Assembly (NCBI RefSeq): GCF_003952165.1
Contig: NZ_RXFT01000022.1
Location: forward strand, 1-64,000
DNA: 64,000 nucleotides
Source: Variovorax guangxiensis
Lineage (GTDB): Bacteria > Pseudomonadota > Gammaproteobacteria > Burkholderiales > Burkholderiaceae_C
Reading direction: 5' to 3'
A program made the position numbers and the translations under genes. Shown here one piece after another: positions 53,924 through 61,592 of the stretch. The first letter of the stretch is position 1, and every line of letters begins with the position of its first letter. A model generated the notes under the pieces. The model was not told the origin of the DNA, made no database searches, and worked only from the letters and a program-made list of their open reading frames with translations.

Positions 53924-54615
53924 GAGGTTTTCGGCGCTCCGACGGTCGGCTTGACCCAGTCGCGCGCGAGCGTGCCCGAGAGGCCTTCGCCGGGCGGCAG
54001 CGTGATGACGAGGCGTACGCCGTCCGGCATGGCGACGACGGGGCCCGAGGGGTTGTTGGGGTTGGGCTGGGTGACGGGCAGCTGGCTGGCCGGCACCCAG
54101 CTGTTGTCGCGGAAGAAGAAGATCTGCCAGCTGTTGGCCGGCACCAGCGCCACGTCGCTGTAGCCGCCGTTCGAGCCGGCGCCGCCGTCCTGCGCCCAGG
54201 CGGCCGCCAGGTTCCAGGCCTGCTGCCATTCGCCGCGCGTGGTGAAGGGCAGCGATTGCCAGCGCCGCCAGCGCACGCCGTCGGGGCCGGACTTCAGCGT
54301 CCACGCCACCACCTGCACCGACGGCGCGGTGTCGTCGCTGCCGCGGCGCGTGAGCCGCAGCACCCGGCCGTCCCAGTCGATGGGGCGGGTCTGGGCGAGC
54401 GTGGTCACGGCGTCGAGGTCGGCTCCCCATTGCGCCAGCGTGGCCTGCAGCGTGAGCACGGCGTCGGCGCGCTGCTGGTTCTGGGTGGTGGCGCGCGACA
54501 TGCTGTCGAGCCCGCGCCAGCTCACCAGCGAGAGCAGTGCCATCACCGCGATGGCGACAAGCAGCTCGATCAGCGTGAAGCCGCGCGCGGTGCGAGCGCC
54601 AGGGTGTCGCTGCAT
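53920..54615 (-). CDS. gspJ: Type II secretion minor pseudopilin GspJ
   Basis: 231 aa with the prepilin cleavage motif G/FTLIELLVAIAVMALLSLV after a basic leader (MQRHPGARTARG). The periplasmic part has the GspJ features RGLDSMSRATTQNQQRADA and VVAWTLKSGPDGVRWRRWQS. Processing needs a prepilin peptidase (GspO/PilD), which is not encoded in the window. Confidence 0.9.
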   Translation of the reverse strand: MQRHPGARTARGFTLIELLVAIAVMALLSLVSWRGLDSMSRATTQNQQRADAVLTLQATLAQWGADLDAVTTLAQTRPIDWDGRVLRLTRRGSDDTAPSVQVVAWTLKSGPDGVRWRRWQSLPFTTRGEWQQAWNLAAAWAQDGGAGSNGGYSDVALVPANSWQIFFFRDNSWVPASQLPVTQPNPNNPSGPVVAMPDGVRLVITLPPGEGLSGTLARDWVKPTVGAPKTS

Positions 54616-54618
54616 CGC

Positions 54619-55008
54619 TCAGTACCTCCCCACCACGGTGGAGATGCGCAGGATGGGCGAGTCGGCCTGGTCGCGCACCTGCACGTCGACGCGCCGGAAG
54701 TTCGGGTTCAGCGTCGGGATGGTCGAGGTGGTCACGTTGAACGAAATGCCGGCCTGCAGGCAGATCGACCCCGAATCGCCCACCGCCGGCATCTGGCGCG
54801 AGAGGCGGGCCTTGGCCAGCTCGTTCTCGGCGCACAGGTCGGCCAGCACGAGGTCGGACTGGCGCTGCGCATTGCGTGTGAGCGACATGGTGGCCTGCGA
54901 GCCCGCGGCCAGCGCGATCGCGACGATGCCGAGCGCGATCAGCACCTCAATCAGCGTGAAGCCGCCGATGCGGGAGCGCGAAGCAAGCGGGCGCCGCGTA
55001 TTTCTCAT
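54619..55008 (-). CDS. gspI: Type II secretion minor pseudopilin GspI
   Basis: 129 aa with the prepilin motif GFTLIEVLIALGIVAIALAA after a 16-residue basic leader. ENELAKARLSRQMPAVGDSG is typical of GspI. The start overlaps the gspH stop by 4 bp. The frame is open further upstream, but that part overlaps gspH. Confidence 0.9.
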   Translation of the reverse strand: MRNTRRPLASRSRIGGFTLIEVLIALGIVAIALAAGSQATMSLTRNAQRQSDLVLADLCAENELAKARLSRQMPAVGDSGSICLQAGISFNVTTSTIPTLNPNFRRVDVQVRDQADSPILRISTVVGRY

Positions 55009-55520
55009 TGAACCGCCGAGACGGTGAAGGGGCGCACCCCGTCGGTCGAGATGCGCAGGGCGCGCGCGGGCGGGCCGGCGGAATAGAGCATGACCTGCTG
55101 CGCCGCGATGATCGGGTCGGGCCCGAGCTGCAGTGCCGGAATCAGCGTGCCGTTGGCGAGCGACACCTGGGCGGTGATGCCGTCGGCGGCCCAGCCGTCG
55201 GGCAGCGAGCCGGGCAGCAGGCCGTCGAACCTGAAACTGCCCTCCACCGGCCGCCAACGCACCACGATGCCGCTGGCGCGCGACTGGGCGCGAGCCGATT
55301 CGAGCAGGGCGGCCAGGCGGTCGGCTTCGCGGTCGAGGTTGGCGGCGCTGGTGTCGCGGATGGCGAAGCTCACGGCGGCGGTGGCGATCGCGATGATGGC
55401 GATCACCACGATCAGCTCCAGCAGCGTGAAGCCGCCTGGCCGGCGCAGGCGGCGTGAATGGGGAGTGCGGAGCGGCGCGTCCGAGCCGCCGCCGCTACTG
55501 CCAGCTGCCGATGTCGGCAT
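55005..55520 (-). CDS. gspH: Type II secretion minor pseudopilin GspH
   Basis: 171 aa. The motif GFTLLELIVVIAIIAIATAA follows an unusually long leader of about 30 residues; a later start is possible but no ATG, GTG or TTG with an RBS stands out. EADRLAALLESARAQSRASG is the GspH helix. It overlaps the end of gspG by 26 bp. Confidence 0.87.
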   Translation of the reverse strand: MPTSAAGSSGGGSDAPLRTPHSRRLRRPGGFTLLELIVVIAIIAIATAAVSFAIRDTSAANLDREADRLAALLESARAQSRASGIVVRWRPVEGSFRFDGLLPGSLPDGWAADGITAQVSLANGTLIPALQLGPDPIIAAQQVMLYSAGPPARALRISTDGVRPFTVSAVQ

Positions 55521-55935
55521 TCTTGCCCTCGCCGCCGCTCTGGCCGTCGGCGCCGAACGAGAGCACGTCGATCTCGCCCTTGATGCCCGGGTTCAGGTAC
55601 TGGTAGGGGTGGCCCCAGGGATCGTTGGGCAGCTTCTCGACGTAGGGCTTCCAGTTGGGGGCGGCCGGACCGGTGGTCGGGCGGGTGAGCAGCGCCTGCA
55701 AGCCCTGCTCGGCGGTGGGGTAGCGCTGGTTGTCCAGGCGGTAGAGCTTGAGCGCCTGCATCAGGTTGTTGATGTCGGTCCGGGCGGCAGTCACGCGGGC
55801 GTCGTCGGCGCGCTCGATCACGTTCGGGACGATGAGTGCCGCCAGCACGCCGATGATGACCAGCACGACCATCAGCTCGATCAGCGTGAAGCCGCGTTGG
55901 GCGGCACGGGTAGCGGCACGGATGAATTTGTTCAT
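55495..55935 (-). CDS. gspG: Type II secretion major pseudopilin GspG
   Basis: 146 aa from the ATG at 55935; ATGs at 55950 and 55971 are also in frame and none has a clear RBS. The motif RGFTLIELMVVLVIIGVLAA is followed by the GspG core: LYRLDNQRYPTAEQGLQAL, LPNDPWGHPYQYLNPG and DVLSFGADGQSGGEGKNADI. It builds the pseudopilus that pushes cargo through GspD. It is the first gene of the minus-strand gsp operon. Confidence 0.92.
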   Translation of the reverse strand: MNKFIRAATRAAQRGFTLIELMVVLVIIGVLAALIVPNVIERADDARVTAARTDINNLMQALKLYRLDNQRYPTAEQGLQALLTRPTTGPAAPNWKPYVEKLPNDPWGHPYQYLNPGIKGEIDVLSFGADGQSGGEGKNADIGSWQ

Positions 55936-55985
55936 AGCTTGGGCAGACATGATTCGGAAGGCGCGCTGCATGATAATCCGCGGCC

Positions 55986-56642
55986 ATGACAAGTCCTTAC
56001 TCCGCCGCCCGCTGGCATGCCCCACTTGCAACGACGGGGCTTTGGGCGCTGGCGGCCGGTGCCGCGGTGTTCTGGGCGCTGCGGCTGGCGTCGCCGACCG
56101 ATGCCGTCGCCGCTGCCGCGACCATGCCCCGGCCCTCGGTGGCGGCGGACTCCGACTCGGTGGCGCGTCTGCTGGGCGTGCTGCCCGAGTCCCGCACGGC
56201 GCCTGTGGCCCCGGAAGCCGCCAGCCGCTTCGCGTTGTCCGGTGTGGTGGCCGATCCTTCCAGGCAGGGAGCGGCGCTGATTTCCATCGATGGCAAGCCG
56301 CCGCGGCCGTTCCGCGTCGGCTCGACGGTCGGCGAGAGCTACGTGCTGCAGTCGGTAGGTCTGCGCTCGGCGACGATCGGATTGCGTGCCGATGGCCCGG
56401 CGGCATTCACGTTGCAGCTGCCGGTGCGTGCGCCGATCAGCGTTTCCACTCCCGCGCTGGCGGCGGTACCGATGGTGGCTGTGCCGCCCCCGGCCATGCC
56501 CGCCGTGGCGGCTCCGCCGCAGATGCATCAGCAGCAGATGCAGCCTCCGCCGCCGCCGCCGGGTGGCTCGCTGCTTCAGCAACAGCAGCAACCGGCCGCC
56601 ATGGCAGCGCCACCGCAGCAGCAACAGGCGGCTGCCCAGTAA
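55986..56642 (+). CDS. gspC: Type II secretion protein GspC, short form
   Basis: 218 aa. It has one membrane helix (TTGLWALAAGAAVFWALRLA), then the HR domain (RFALSGVVADPSRQGAALIS, FRVGSTVGESYVLQSV). No PDZ or coiled-coil domain follows; instead there is a low-complexity tail rich in Gln, Pro and Met. It links the inner-membrane platform with GspD. The gene is divergent from gspG with at most 50 bp between starts. A GATAAT box 8 bp before the ATG suggests an almost leaderless transcript. Confidence 0.85.
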   Translation: MTSPYSAARWHAPLATTGLWALAAGAAVFWALRLASPTDAVAAAATMPRPSVAADSDSVARLLGVLPESRTAPVAPEAASRFALSGVVADPSRQGAALISIDGKPPRPFRVGSTVGESYVLQSVGLRSATIGLRADGPAAFTLQLPVRAPISVSTPALAAVPMVAVPPPAMPAVAAPPQMHQQQMQPPPPPPGGSLLQQQQQPAAMAAPPQQQQAAAQ

Positions 56643-56670
56643 TTTTCTTCAGGATTTCGGTTCGATGAAG

Positions 56671-56703
56671 CGAAGCCGGCCTTGCGCCGGCTTCTGCTTT
56701 TTC
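56671..56703 (+). terminator. Intrinsic terminator of gspC
   Basis: Stem GAAGCCGGC / GCCGGCTTC with a short loop (CTTGC), followed by TGCTTTTTC. It lies 29 bp after the gspC stop and just touches the stop codon of the convergent ilvA. Confidence 0.8.
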
Positions 56704-58318
56704 AGGCCTGGAGGAAGAGCCGGTAGGCCGGATTGGCGGTTTCCTCGACGTAGGGATAGCCCAGCGTCTTGAGGAAGGCGTCGAACTCGGCGGATTCGCC
56801 GGCCGGCACCTGCAGGCCGACGAGGATGCGGCCGTAGTCCGCGCCCTGGTTGCGGTAGTGGAACAGGCTGATGTTCCAGCTCGGCTGCATCAGGCTCAGG
56901 AACTTGAGCAGAGCGCCCGGCCGCTCGGGGAACACGAAGCGCAGCAGGCGCTCGTCGTGCGCAAGGCCGGTGCGTCCACCCACCAGATGCCGCAGATGCT
57001 CCTTGGCGAGTTCGTCGTGCGTGAGGTCGAGCGCGTCGAATCCGTGCGCGGCGAAGGTCCGTGCGATGACGGCCGATTCGCCCCGCGTCGAGGTCGTGAG
57101 GCCGACGAACACATGCGCCTTGGCTGCATCGCTTATGCGGTAGTTGAACTCCGTCACGTTGCGCAGCGCGCCGCCGCCGGTGCCTGGAGCTTCCGAATCG
57201 CTGGCGGGCATCTCCCCGATCAGTTCGCAGAAGCGGCGGAAGCTGCCGCGCTCTTCGGGCATGGTGACGGCAAACAGGGCTTCACGTTCTTCGCCGACCT
57301 CCGCGCGTTCGGCGACGAAACGCAGCCGGTCGAAGTTCATGTTCGCGCCGCACAGGATCGCCGCATAGGTTTCGCCATGGCGGCCATGCTGCGCGACGTA
57401 TTCCTTGATGGCAGCGACCGCCAGCGCACCCGCGGGCTCGACGATGCTGCGCGTGTCCACGAAGATGTCCTTGATGGCGGCGCACACGGCATCGGTGTCG
57501 ACGGCGATGTAGTCGTCGACAAGGTCGCTGGCGATGCGGAAGGTCTCCTCGCCGACGAGCTTGACGGCCGTGCCGTCCGAGAACAGGCCGACGTCGGGAA
57601 GGTTCACGCGCTGGTGGGCCGCGACCGATTGCATCATCGCGTCGGAGTCGTTCATCTGCACGCCGATCACCTTGACCTCGGGGCGCACCGCCTTGATGTA
57701 GTTGGCCACGCCGGAGATCAGGCCGCCGCCGCCGATCGCAACGAACACCGCATCCAGCGGGCCCTGGTGCTGCCGCAGTATTTCCATGGCGATGGTGCCC
57801 TGGCCCGCGATGACGTCCGGGTCGTCGAAGGGATGCACGAAGGTCAGATTTTGCTTTGTCTGCAAATCGAGTGCGTGCAGATAAGCATCCGAATAGCTGT
57901 CGCCATGCAGCACGATTTCTCCGCCGAAACCGCGCACCGCATCGATTTTGAGTTTCGGAGTGGTCACCGGCATCACGATCACCGCTCGCGTGCCGAGCTT
58001 GCGGGCACCCAATGCAACGCCTTGTGCGTGATTGCCGGCCGATGCGCAAATCACGCCGCTTGCCAATTGGGCTGCGCTCAGATGAGCCATCTTGTTATAG
58101 GCGCCGCGCAGCTTGAAGCTGAAAACCGGTTGCTGGTCTTCGCGCTTCAATAGAACTGTGTTGCCGAGTCGCTCGCTCAGCGCGCGCGCTTTCTCCAGCG
58201 CGGACTCGACAGCAACGTCGTAGACCCGGGCATTGAGAATTTTTCTGAGATAGTCGGCGGGCGTCAGCGTTGTTTTAAGAGGTGCGTCTTGCACGATTTT
58301 TTCCAAGGGAGTTTTCAT
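56702..58318 (-). CDS. ilvA: Biosynthetic threonine ammonia-lyase IlvA
   Basis: 538 aa, the long two-ACT form. The PLP Lys is in QPVFSFKLRGAYNKM, and the phosphate-binding glycine loop is AIGGGGLISG. The C-terminal regulatory part has two ACT-like repeats (ALFAVTMPEERGSFRRFCEL and LLRFVFPERPGALLKFLSLM), which in this family give isoleucine feedback control. It makes 2-oxobutanoate from threonine, the first step to isoleucine. There are no other ilv genes nearby. Confidence 0.93.
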   Translation of the reverse strand: MKTPLEKIVQDAPLKTTLTPADYLRKILNARVYDVAVESALEKARALSERLGNTVLLKREDQQPVFSFKLRGAYNKMAHLSAAQLASGVICASAGNHAQGVALGARKLGTRAVIVMPVTTPKLKIDAVRGFGGEIVLHGDSYSDAYLHALDLQTKQNLTFVHPFDDPDVIAGQGTIAMEILRQHQGPLDAVFVAIGGGGLISGVANYIKAVRPEVKVIGVQMNDSDAMMQSVAAHQRVNLPDVGLFSDGTAVKLVGEETFRIASDLVDDYIAVDTDAVCAAIKDIFVDTRSIVEPAGALAVAAIKEYVAQHGRHGETYAAILCGANMNFDRLRFVAERAEVGEEREALFAVTMPEERGSFRRFCELIGEMPASDSEAPGTGGGALRNVTEFNYRISDAAKAHVFVGLTTSTRGESAVIARTFAAHGFDALDLTHDELAKEHLRHLVGGRTGLAHDERLLRFVFPERPGALLKFLSLMQPSWNISLFHYRNQGADYGRILVGLQVPAGESAEFDAFLKTLGYPYVEETANPAYRLFLQA

Positions 58319-58368
58319 TTGCTAACTGCCGATGATAAGAGGCATCGAGATTGCATGCGAGATATGGC

Positions 58369-59499
58369 ATGGACACAAATGTCATAAACCTCCTCCACAA
58401 GGCGCCAGCTGCAAATGATTCGGGATTTTTTGGACGCACCTATCCCGCGATCCATATGGCCGCCGATCAAATTACAAATGAGCAAAATCTGTTATCAATT
58501 TCTGTCAGCGACCTTTCGAAAAGGCTGATGCAGGCGGAGGCCGCGCGCGTTCAGCGAAAGGAAATCGGGCGTGCCACATGGCAAGTGATGGGCAACAGAT
58601 TGCGTGCGCACATCGTTCCGTTGCTGGGTGATGTGCCGGCGCAGTCGTTTGCAACGGCTGACGCGCAACGCCTGATCGATCACCTCGGCGAACAGGGTTT
58701 CACCAGCACGACCATTGCCCAGTACCTGGTGCTGCTGCGCAAGGTCGTGATGCATGGCGTCCACATCGGCGCGCTTCGCGATGCGCCTGCATTCCCGAAG
58801 GTCAAGGTGCGCAGCCAGCCGCGTGGCAGCTTCAGCGTTGCGGAGTACCGCGCGATCATCAGGACTGCGCGCAGCTTGCGCGGGCACTCGCACCCGGTCC
58901 TCGATCAACTGGCGGCGGGAGAGCGTTTCTGGATAGCGCGCGAACTGCTCGTGATGCCGGACGAACTGCCTTGGCTGGTCCGCTGGATGGTGAACACCTT
59001 CGTGCGTCCGAGCGACATCAAGTTCATGAAGCACAAGCACATCGAAGTCGTGCGCGGCAAGCACGTCTATCTGCGGATGAACCTGCCGGAGACCAAGCGG
59101 CATAGCCAGCCCATCGTGAGCCTGTGCCCCGCCGTGCGGGTTTACGAATGCCTGCTCGCCTATCGAGCGGAGCGTGGATATGGTGGCGCGGAAGACTACG
59201 TCTTCATGCCGCAACTGAAGAACCGCGAGCACGCCCTGGCGGTGCTCAACTTCTTCTTCCACTGGGTGCTCGAAAAGGCGGGGCTCGAGAAGGGGCCGCT
59301 GGGCCAGTCGAGGACCTTGTACTGCCTGCGCCATACCGCCATCACGTTGCGGCTTCTGTACGGGCAAGGAATCGACATGCTGACATTGGCGCGCAATGCG
59401 CGCACGAGCGTCAATATGGTCGAGCGTTTCTACGCCTCGGTATTGAGCGGAGAAATGAATGTGGGGTTGCTGCAGAGCCGGCGTAGCCGGGCAACCTGA
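58369..59499 (+). CDS. Orphan tyrosine-recombinase-like protein
   Basis: 376 aa from the ATG at 58369 (an in-frame TTG lies at 58351). Residues about 45-140 form a core-binding (SAM-like) domain and the rest a tyrosine recombinase fold. Arg213 (NTFVRPSDIKF), a Lys in LPETKRHSQPI, Arg321 in YCLRHTAIT and Tyr355 in MVERFYA are in the right order. The box II His is replaced by Tyr318 and the usual late His/Trp is not obvious, so activity is uncertain. No att sites, excisionase or cargo genes are visible. The first 150 bp are AT-richer than the surroundings, compatible with transfer. It is divergent from ilvA with a 50-bp gap. Confidence 0.7.
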   Translation: MDTNVINLLHKAPAANDSGFFGRTYPAIHMAADQITNEQNLLSISVSDLSKRLMQAEAARVQRKEIGRATWQVMGNRLRAHIVPLLGDVPAQSFATADAQRLIDHLGEQGFTSTTIAQYLVLLRKVVMHGVHIGALRDAPAFPKVKVRSQPRGSFSVAEYRAIIRTARSLRGHSHPVLDQLAAGERFWIARELLVMPDELPWLVRWMVNTFVRPSDIKFMKHKHIEVVRGKHVYLRMNLPETKRHSQPIVSLCPAVRVYECLLAYRAERGYGGAEDYVFMPQLKNREHALAVLNFFFHWVLEKAGLEKGPLGQSRTLYCLRHTAITLRLLYGQGIDMLTLARNARTSVNMVERFYASVLSGEMNVGLLQSRRSRAT

Positions 59500-59519
59500 A
59501 ACGGGACGGGGAAAACGAC

Positions 59520-59548
59520 AAAAAGCCGCCCGGCGCGAGCCGGGCGAC
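59520..59548 (-). terminator. Intrinsic terminator of the minus-strand porin
   Basis: On the minus strand GTCGCCCGGC - TCGC - GCCGGGCGGC is followed by TTTTT. It lies 75 bp after the porin stop and is similar in design to the terminator of the plus-strand porin at 63805-63840. Confidence 0.85.
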
Positions 59549-59623
59549 TTGAGGCTTGGTTGCCGCTTCGAACTGGCAGGAGCCAGCATCGGGGTCAGGC
59601 CAAGAACTTGAAACGCTCGACGG

Positions 59624-60925
59624 TCAGAACGCGTGGCGAATGCCGAAGTCGTAGCCAGTCGAAGTCTTCGGCTTGAACACGTTCTCGGAAGCCTTGTAGA
59701 AACCGGGGCCACCGACCGTCAGCGCTGCGCCGTTCTTGTTGCTAACGCGAGCGATCGTTGCGTACAGGGCCGTCCGCTTCGACAGGTTGTGCACGTAGCC
59801 CAGCGCGAGCTTGTTCGCCTTCGGATCGGGGTTGTTCAAGCCGAAGGGATTGAACGGCTGGTTGTAGTCGTACTTGACGGACGAGTAGGCTGCACGGATG
59901 AGTCCCGGGCCGACGGGTACGGTCACACCGAGCAGGTAGCCATTCAGGTCCACGTCTGGGCGGGCTCCGACGATGGGCGTGATTTCGTAATCGCGCGAAT
60001 TCTTGGCGCGCGACACTTCACCGAACAGCTTCACGGGGCCGAAGTCGTACGAAGCGCCCACATTGAACGTCTTCACGTAGTCGGTGGTGCCTGCGTAGTA
60101 CTGATCGGCGACCGTGCTGCTGCCGTATGCCACAGCCACGTCCAGGGGGCCATTGGCATAGCCGAAGCGGCCGCCGATGTAGCGGCCGGCACGGCTCTTG
60201 GAAGTGCTGCTGTCCTTCGGCGTGAAGCTACCCTTGCTGTACTTGTCGTTCTCGTGGAACGCGTACATCACCTGGCCATAAAAGCCGCCCAGATTCGGCG
60301 GCAGGAAATAGCCGATCGAGTTGCTGGCGCGGGAGTAGTTCTGGTTGGCCCCGAACCCGCCGGTGTCCTTGGCGCCATAGGTCTCGGCGTTGAAGCCGTT
60401 GGCCGTGTTGATCAGGTTGGCGCCCACACCAAGTGTGCCGAACGGATCGAATACGGTGTCATTCCAGAAGGTCGGGGTGTAGTCGCGGCCCAGGCGCAGT
60501 TCGCCGAAACCGCCCGACAGGCTCACAGTCGAACGACGTGCGAAGCTGGCAACTCCGGTTGCACCGTCGTCGTTGGTGATGGGGGCTTCGAGCCAGAAGC
60601 TGGCGGCCAAGCCGCCGCCCAGGTCTTCCGTGCCGCGGAAGCCGAGCCGGCTCGAGTTATAGGCCGAGTTGGCCAAAGCCCTGCGGCTGACCTTGACGCT
60701 GCCCTGGTTCGTGTAGGTGGAAGCGCCGAAGCTGTTGGGCAGAACGGTAGGCTTCAGGTCACGCGAACTCGACGAGTAGCCGCTGATCGACGCGTCGACC
60801 ACACCAAACAGCGTGACGGACGACTGAGCCGAGGCAACACCGGCAACAGCCAGGGCAGCCAGAGCAACTGCCCTTTTCGAGGGAAAACTAGAGTGGTGAC
60901 AGGGCGGACGAGGCCGTTCGGGCAA
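59624..60925 (-). CDS. General porin with no recognisable start codon
   Basis: Gram-negative 16-strand porin of the Comamonadaceae type, with SSVTLFGVVDASISGYSS, SRLGFRGTEDLGGGLAASFW, GELRLGRDYTPTFWND and the C-terminal outer-membrane sorting residue Phe (GYDFGIRHAF). The signal peptide body VALAALAVAGVASAQ is intact, but the normal start MKKSL of the paralogue at 62505 is replaced. The longest open frame begins at a TTG directly after a terminator and reads PERPRPPCHHSSFPSKRA; no ATG or GTG and no RBS lie there. It is either a recently damaged gene or uses an unusual start. The remaining frame is undisturbed, so the damage would be recent. Confidence 0.75.
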   Translation of the reverse strand: MPERPRPPCHHSSFPSKRAVALAALAVAGVASAQSSVTLFGVVDASISGYSSSSRDLKPTVLPNSFGASTYTNQGSVKVSRRALANSAYNSSRLGFRGTEDLGGGLAASFWLEAPITNDDGATGVASFARRSTVSLSGGFGELRLGRDYTPTFWNDTVFDPFGTLGVGANLINTANGFNAETYGAKDTGGFGANQNYSRASNSIGYFLPPNLGGFYGQVMYAFHENDKYSKGSFTPKDSSTSKSRAGRYIGGRFGYANGPLDVAVAYGSSTVADQYYAGTTDYVKTFNVGASYDFGPVKLFGEVSRAKNSRDYEITPIVGARPDVDLNGYLLGVTVPVGPGLIRAAYSSVKYDYNQPFNPFGLNNPDPKANKLALGYVHNLSKRTALYATIARVSNKNGAALTVGGPGFYKASENVFKPKTSTGYDFGIRHAF

Positions 60926-61014
60926 GAAAAAAGCCCCGAGCTTTGCAGCTCGGGGCTAAATCCACCAATTGGAAGGGTGGAGGAGACAACTGGGTGCGCA
61001 TACGTTTGCGCAAT
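60926..61014 (-). ncRNA. Candidate small regulatory RNA (about 89 nt)
   Basis: A compact transcription unit by sequence: promoter TTGCAA-N16-TATACT, a likely start at A61014, and an intrinsic terminator of 11 bp (AGCCCCGAGCT - TTGC-type loop - AGCTCGGGGCT, read on the minus strand) followed by TTTTTT. The RNA could form two further hairpins, TGCGCA-N6-TGCGCA and TCCACC-N9-GGTGGA, with the stretch CCCAGTTGTCTCC partly single-stranded. The UCUCCUCC motif is complementary to Shine-Dalgarno sequences. No start codon with an RBS is found in it. The alternative is an attenuator in the leader of the downstream porin. Confidence 0.6.
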
Positions 61015-61021
61015 GAAATAA

Positions 61022-61052
61022 AGTATATCGACTGTTTGTTGCGTTGCAACAA
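61022..61052 (-). promoter_or_regulatory. Promoter of the small-RNA candidate with overlapping palindrome
   Basis: The minus strand has -35 TTGCAA (61049-61044) and -10 TATACT (61027-61022), spacer 16 bp, close to the sigma-70 consensus. The inverted repeat TTGTTGC-GTT-GCAACAA at 61036-61052 covers the -35 box, so a repressor or activator site is likely. It also lies upstream of the divergent OsmC-family gene. Confidence 0.6.
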
Positions 61053-61132
61053 GCGAGTGATGCTTTTCCCACACACAAATGGATGTTGGCGTGCATTTTG
61101 CCCTGCATCCCAGACCTGGAAACCCGAAAACC

Positions 61133-61582
61133 ATGGAATGCACAGTAAGTTGGACCGGCGATGCCGGCACGCGATCGGCCATGGGCTTCGTTGCCGAGAC
61201 GGGCAGCGGCCACGTCCTGATGATGGACGGCGCCCCCGATGCCGCGAAGCCCGAGAATGGCGGCCAGAACCTGGCGGCGCGGCCGATGGAGACCGTTCTG
61301 GCCGGTACCGGCGGGTGCACCGCCTATGACGTGGTGCTGATCCTGAAGCGCGGACGGCACCGTGTCGAACGCTGCAGCGTCAAGCTGACCAGCGAGCGCG
61401 CCGAGAAAGATCCCAAGGTCTTCACCAAGATCCACATGCATTTCACAGTGGCGGGCAAGGGAATCCCGGCCTCCGCCGTGGAACGGGCGATCGCGCTGAG
61501 CCACGACACCTATTGCTCCGCCAGCATCATGCTGGCGAAGACGGCCGAGATCACCACCAGTTTCGACCTGATCGAAACCTGA
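61133..61582 (+). CDS. OsmC family protein
   Basis: 149 aa from MECTVSWTGDAGTRSAMGFV. The two family cysteines are in GTGGCTAYDVVLILKRG and HDTYCSASIMLA. Members reduce organic or lipid hydroperoxides by a thiol mechanism or act in sulfur metabolism; this shorter YhfA-like form is less well characterised. It is cytosolic. The frame is open 54 bp further upstream, but the ATG at 61133 aligns with the family. It is convergent with coq7 with 10 bp between the stops. Confidence 0.85.
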   Translation: MECTVSWTGDAGTRSAMGFVAETGSGHVLMMDGAPDAAKPENGGQNLAARPMETVLAGTGGCTAYDVVLILKRGRHRVERCSVKLTSERAEKDPKVFTKIHMHFTVAGKGIPASAVERAIALSHDTYCSASIMLAKTAEITTSFDLIET

Positions 61583-61592
61583 GCCGCTCAGC

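Noticed and set aside
40631..56642. Idea that the lipoxygenase is a proven type II secretion substrate because it is near the gsp genes
   Set aside because: Proximity is about 3 kb with unrelated genes between. Type II substrates are seldom encoded beside the machine in this group, so it is kept only as a testable idea.
60888..61076. Short minus-strand frame (62 codons) over the small-RNA candidate
   Set aside because: It crosses the promoter, all hairpins and the terminator, and has no RBS; a non-coding RNA explains the features better.
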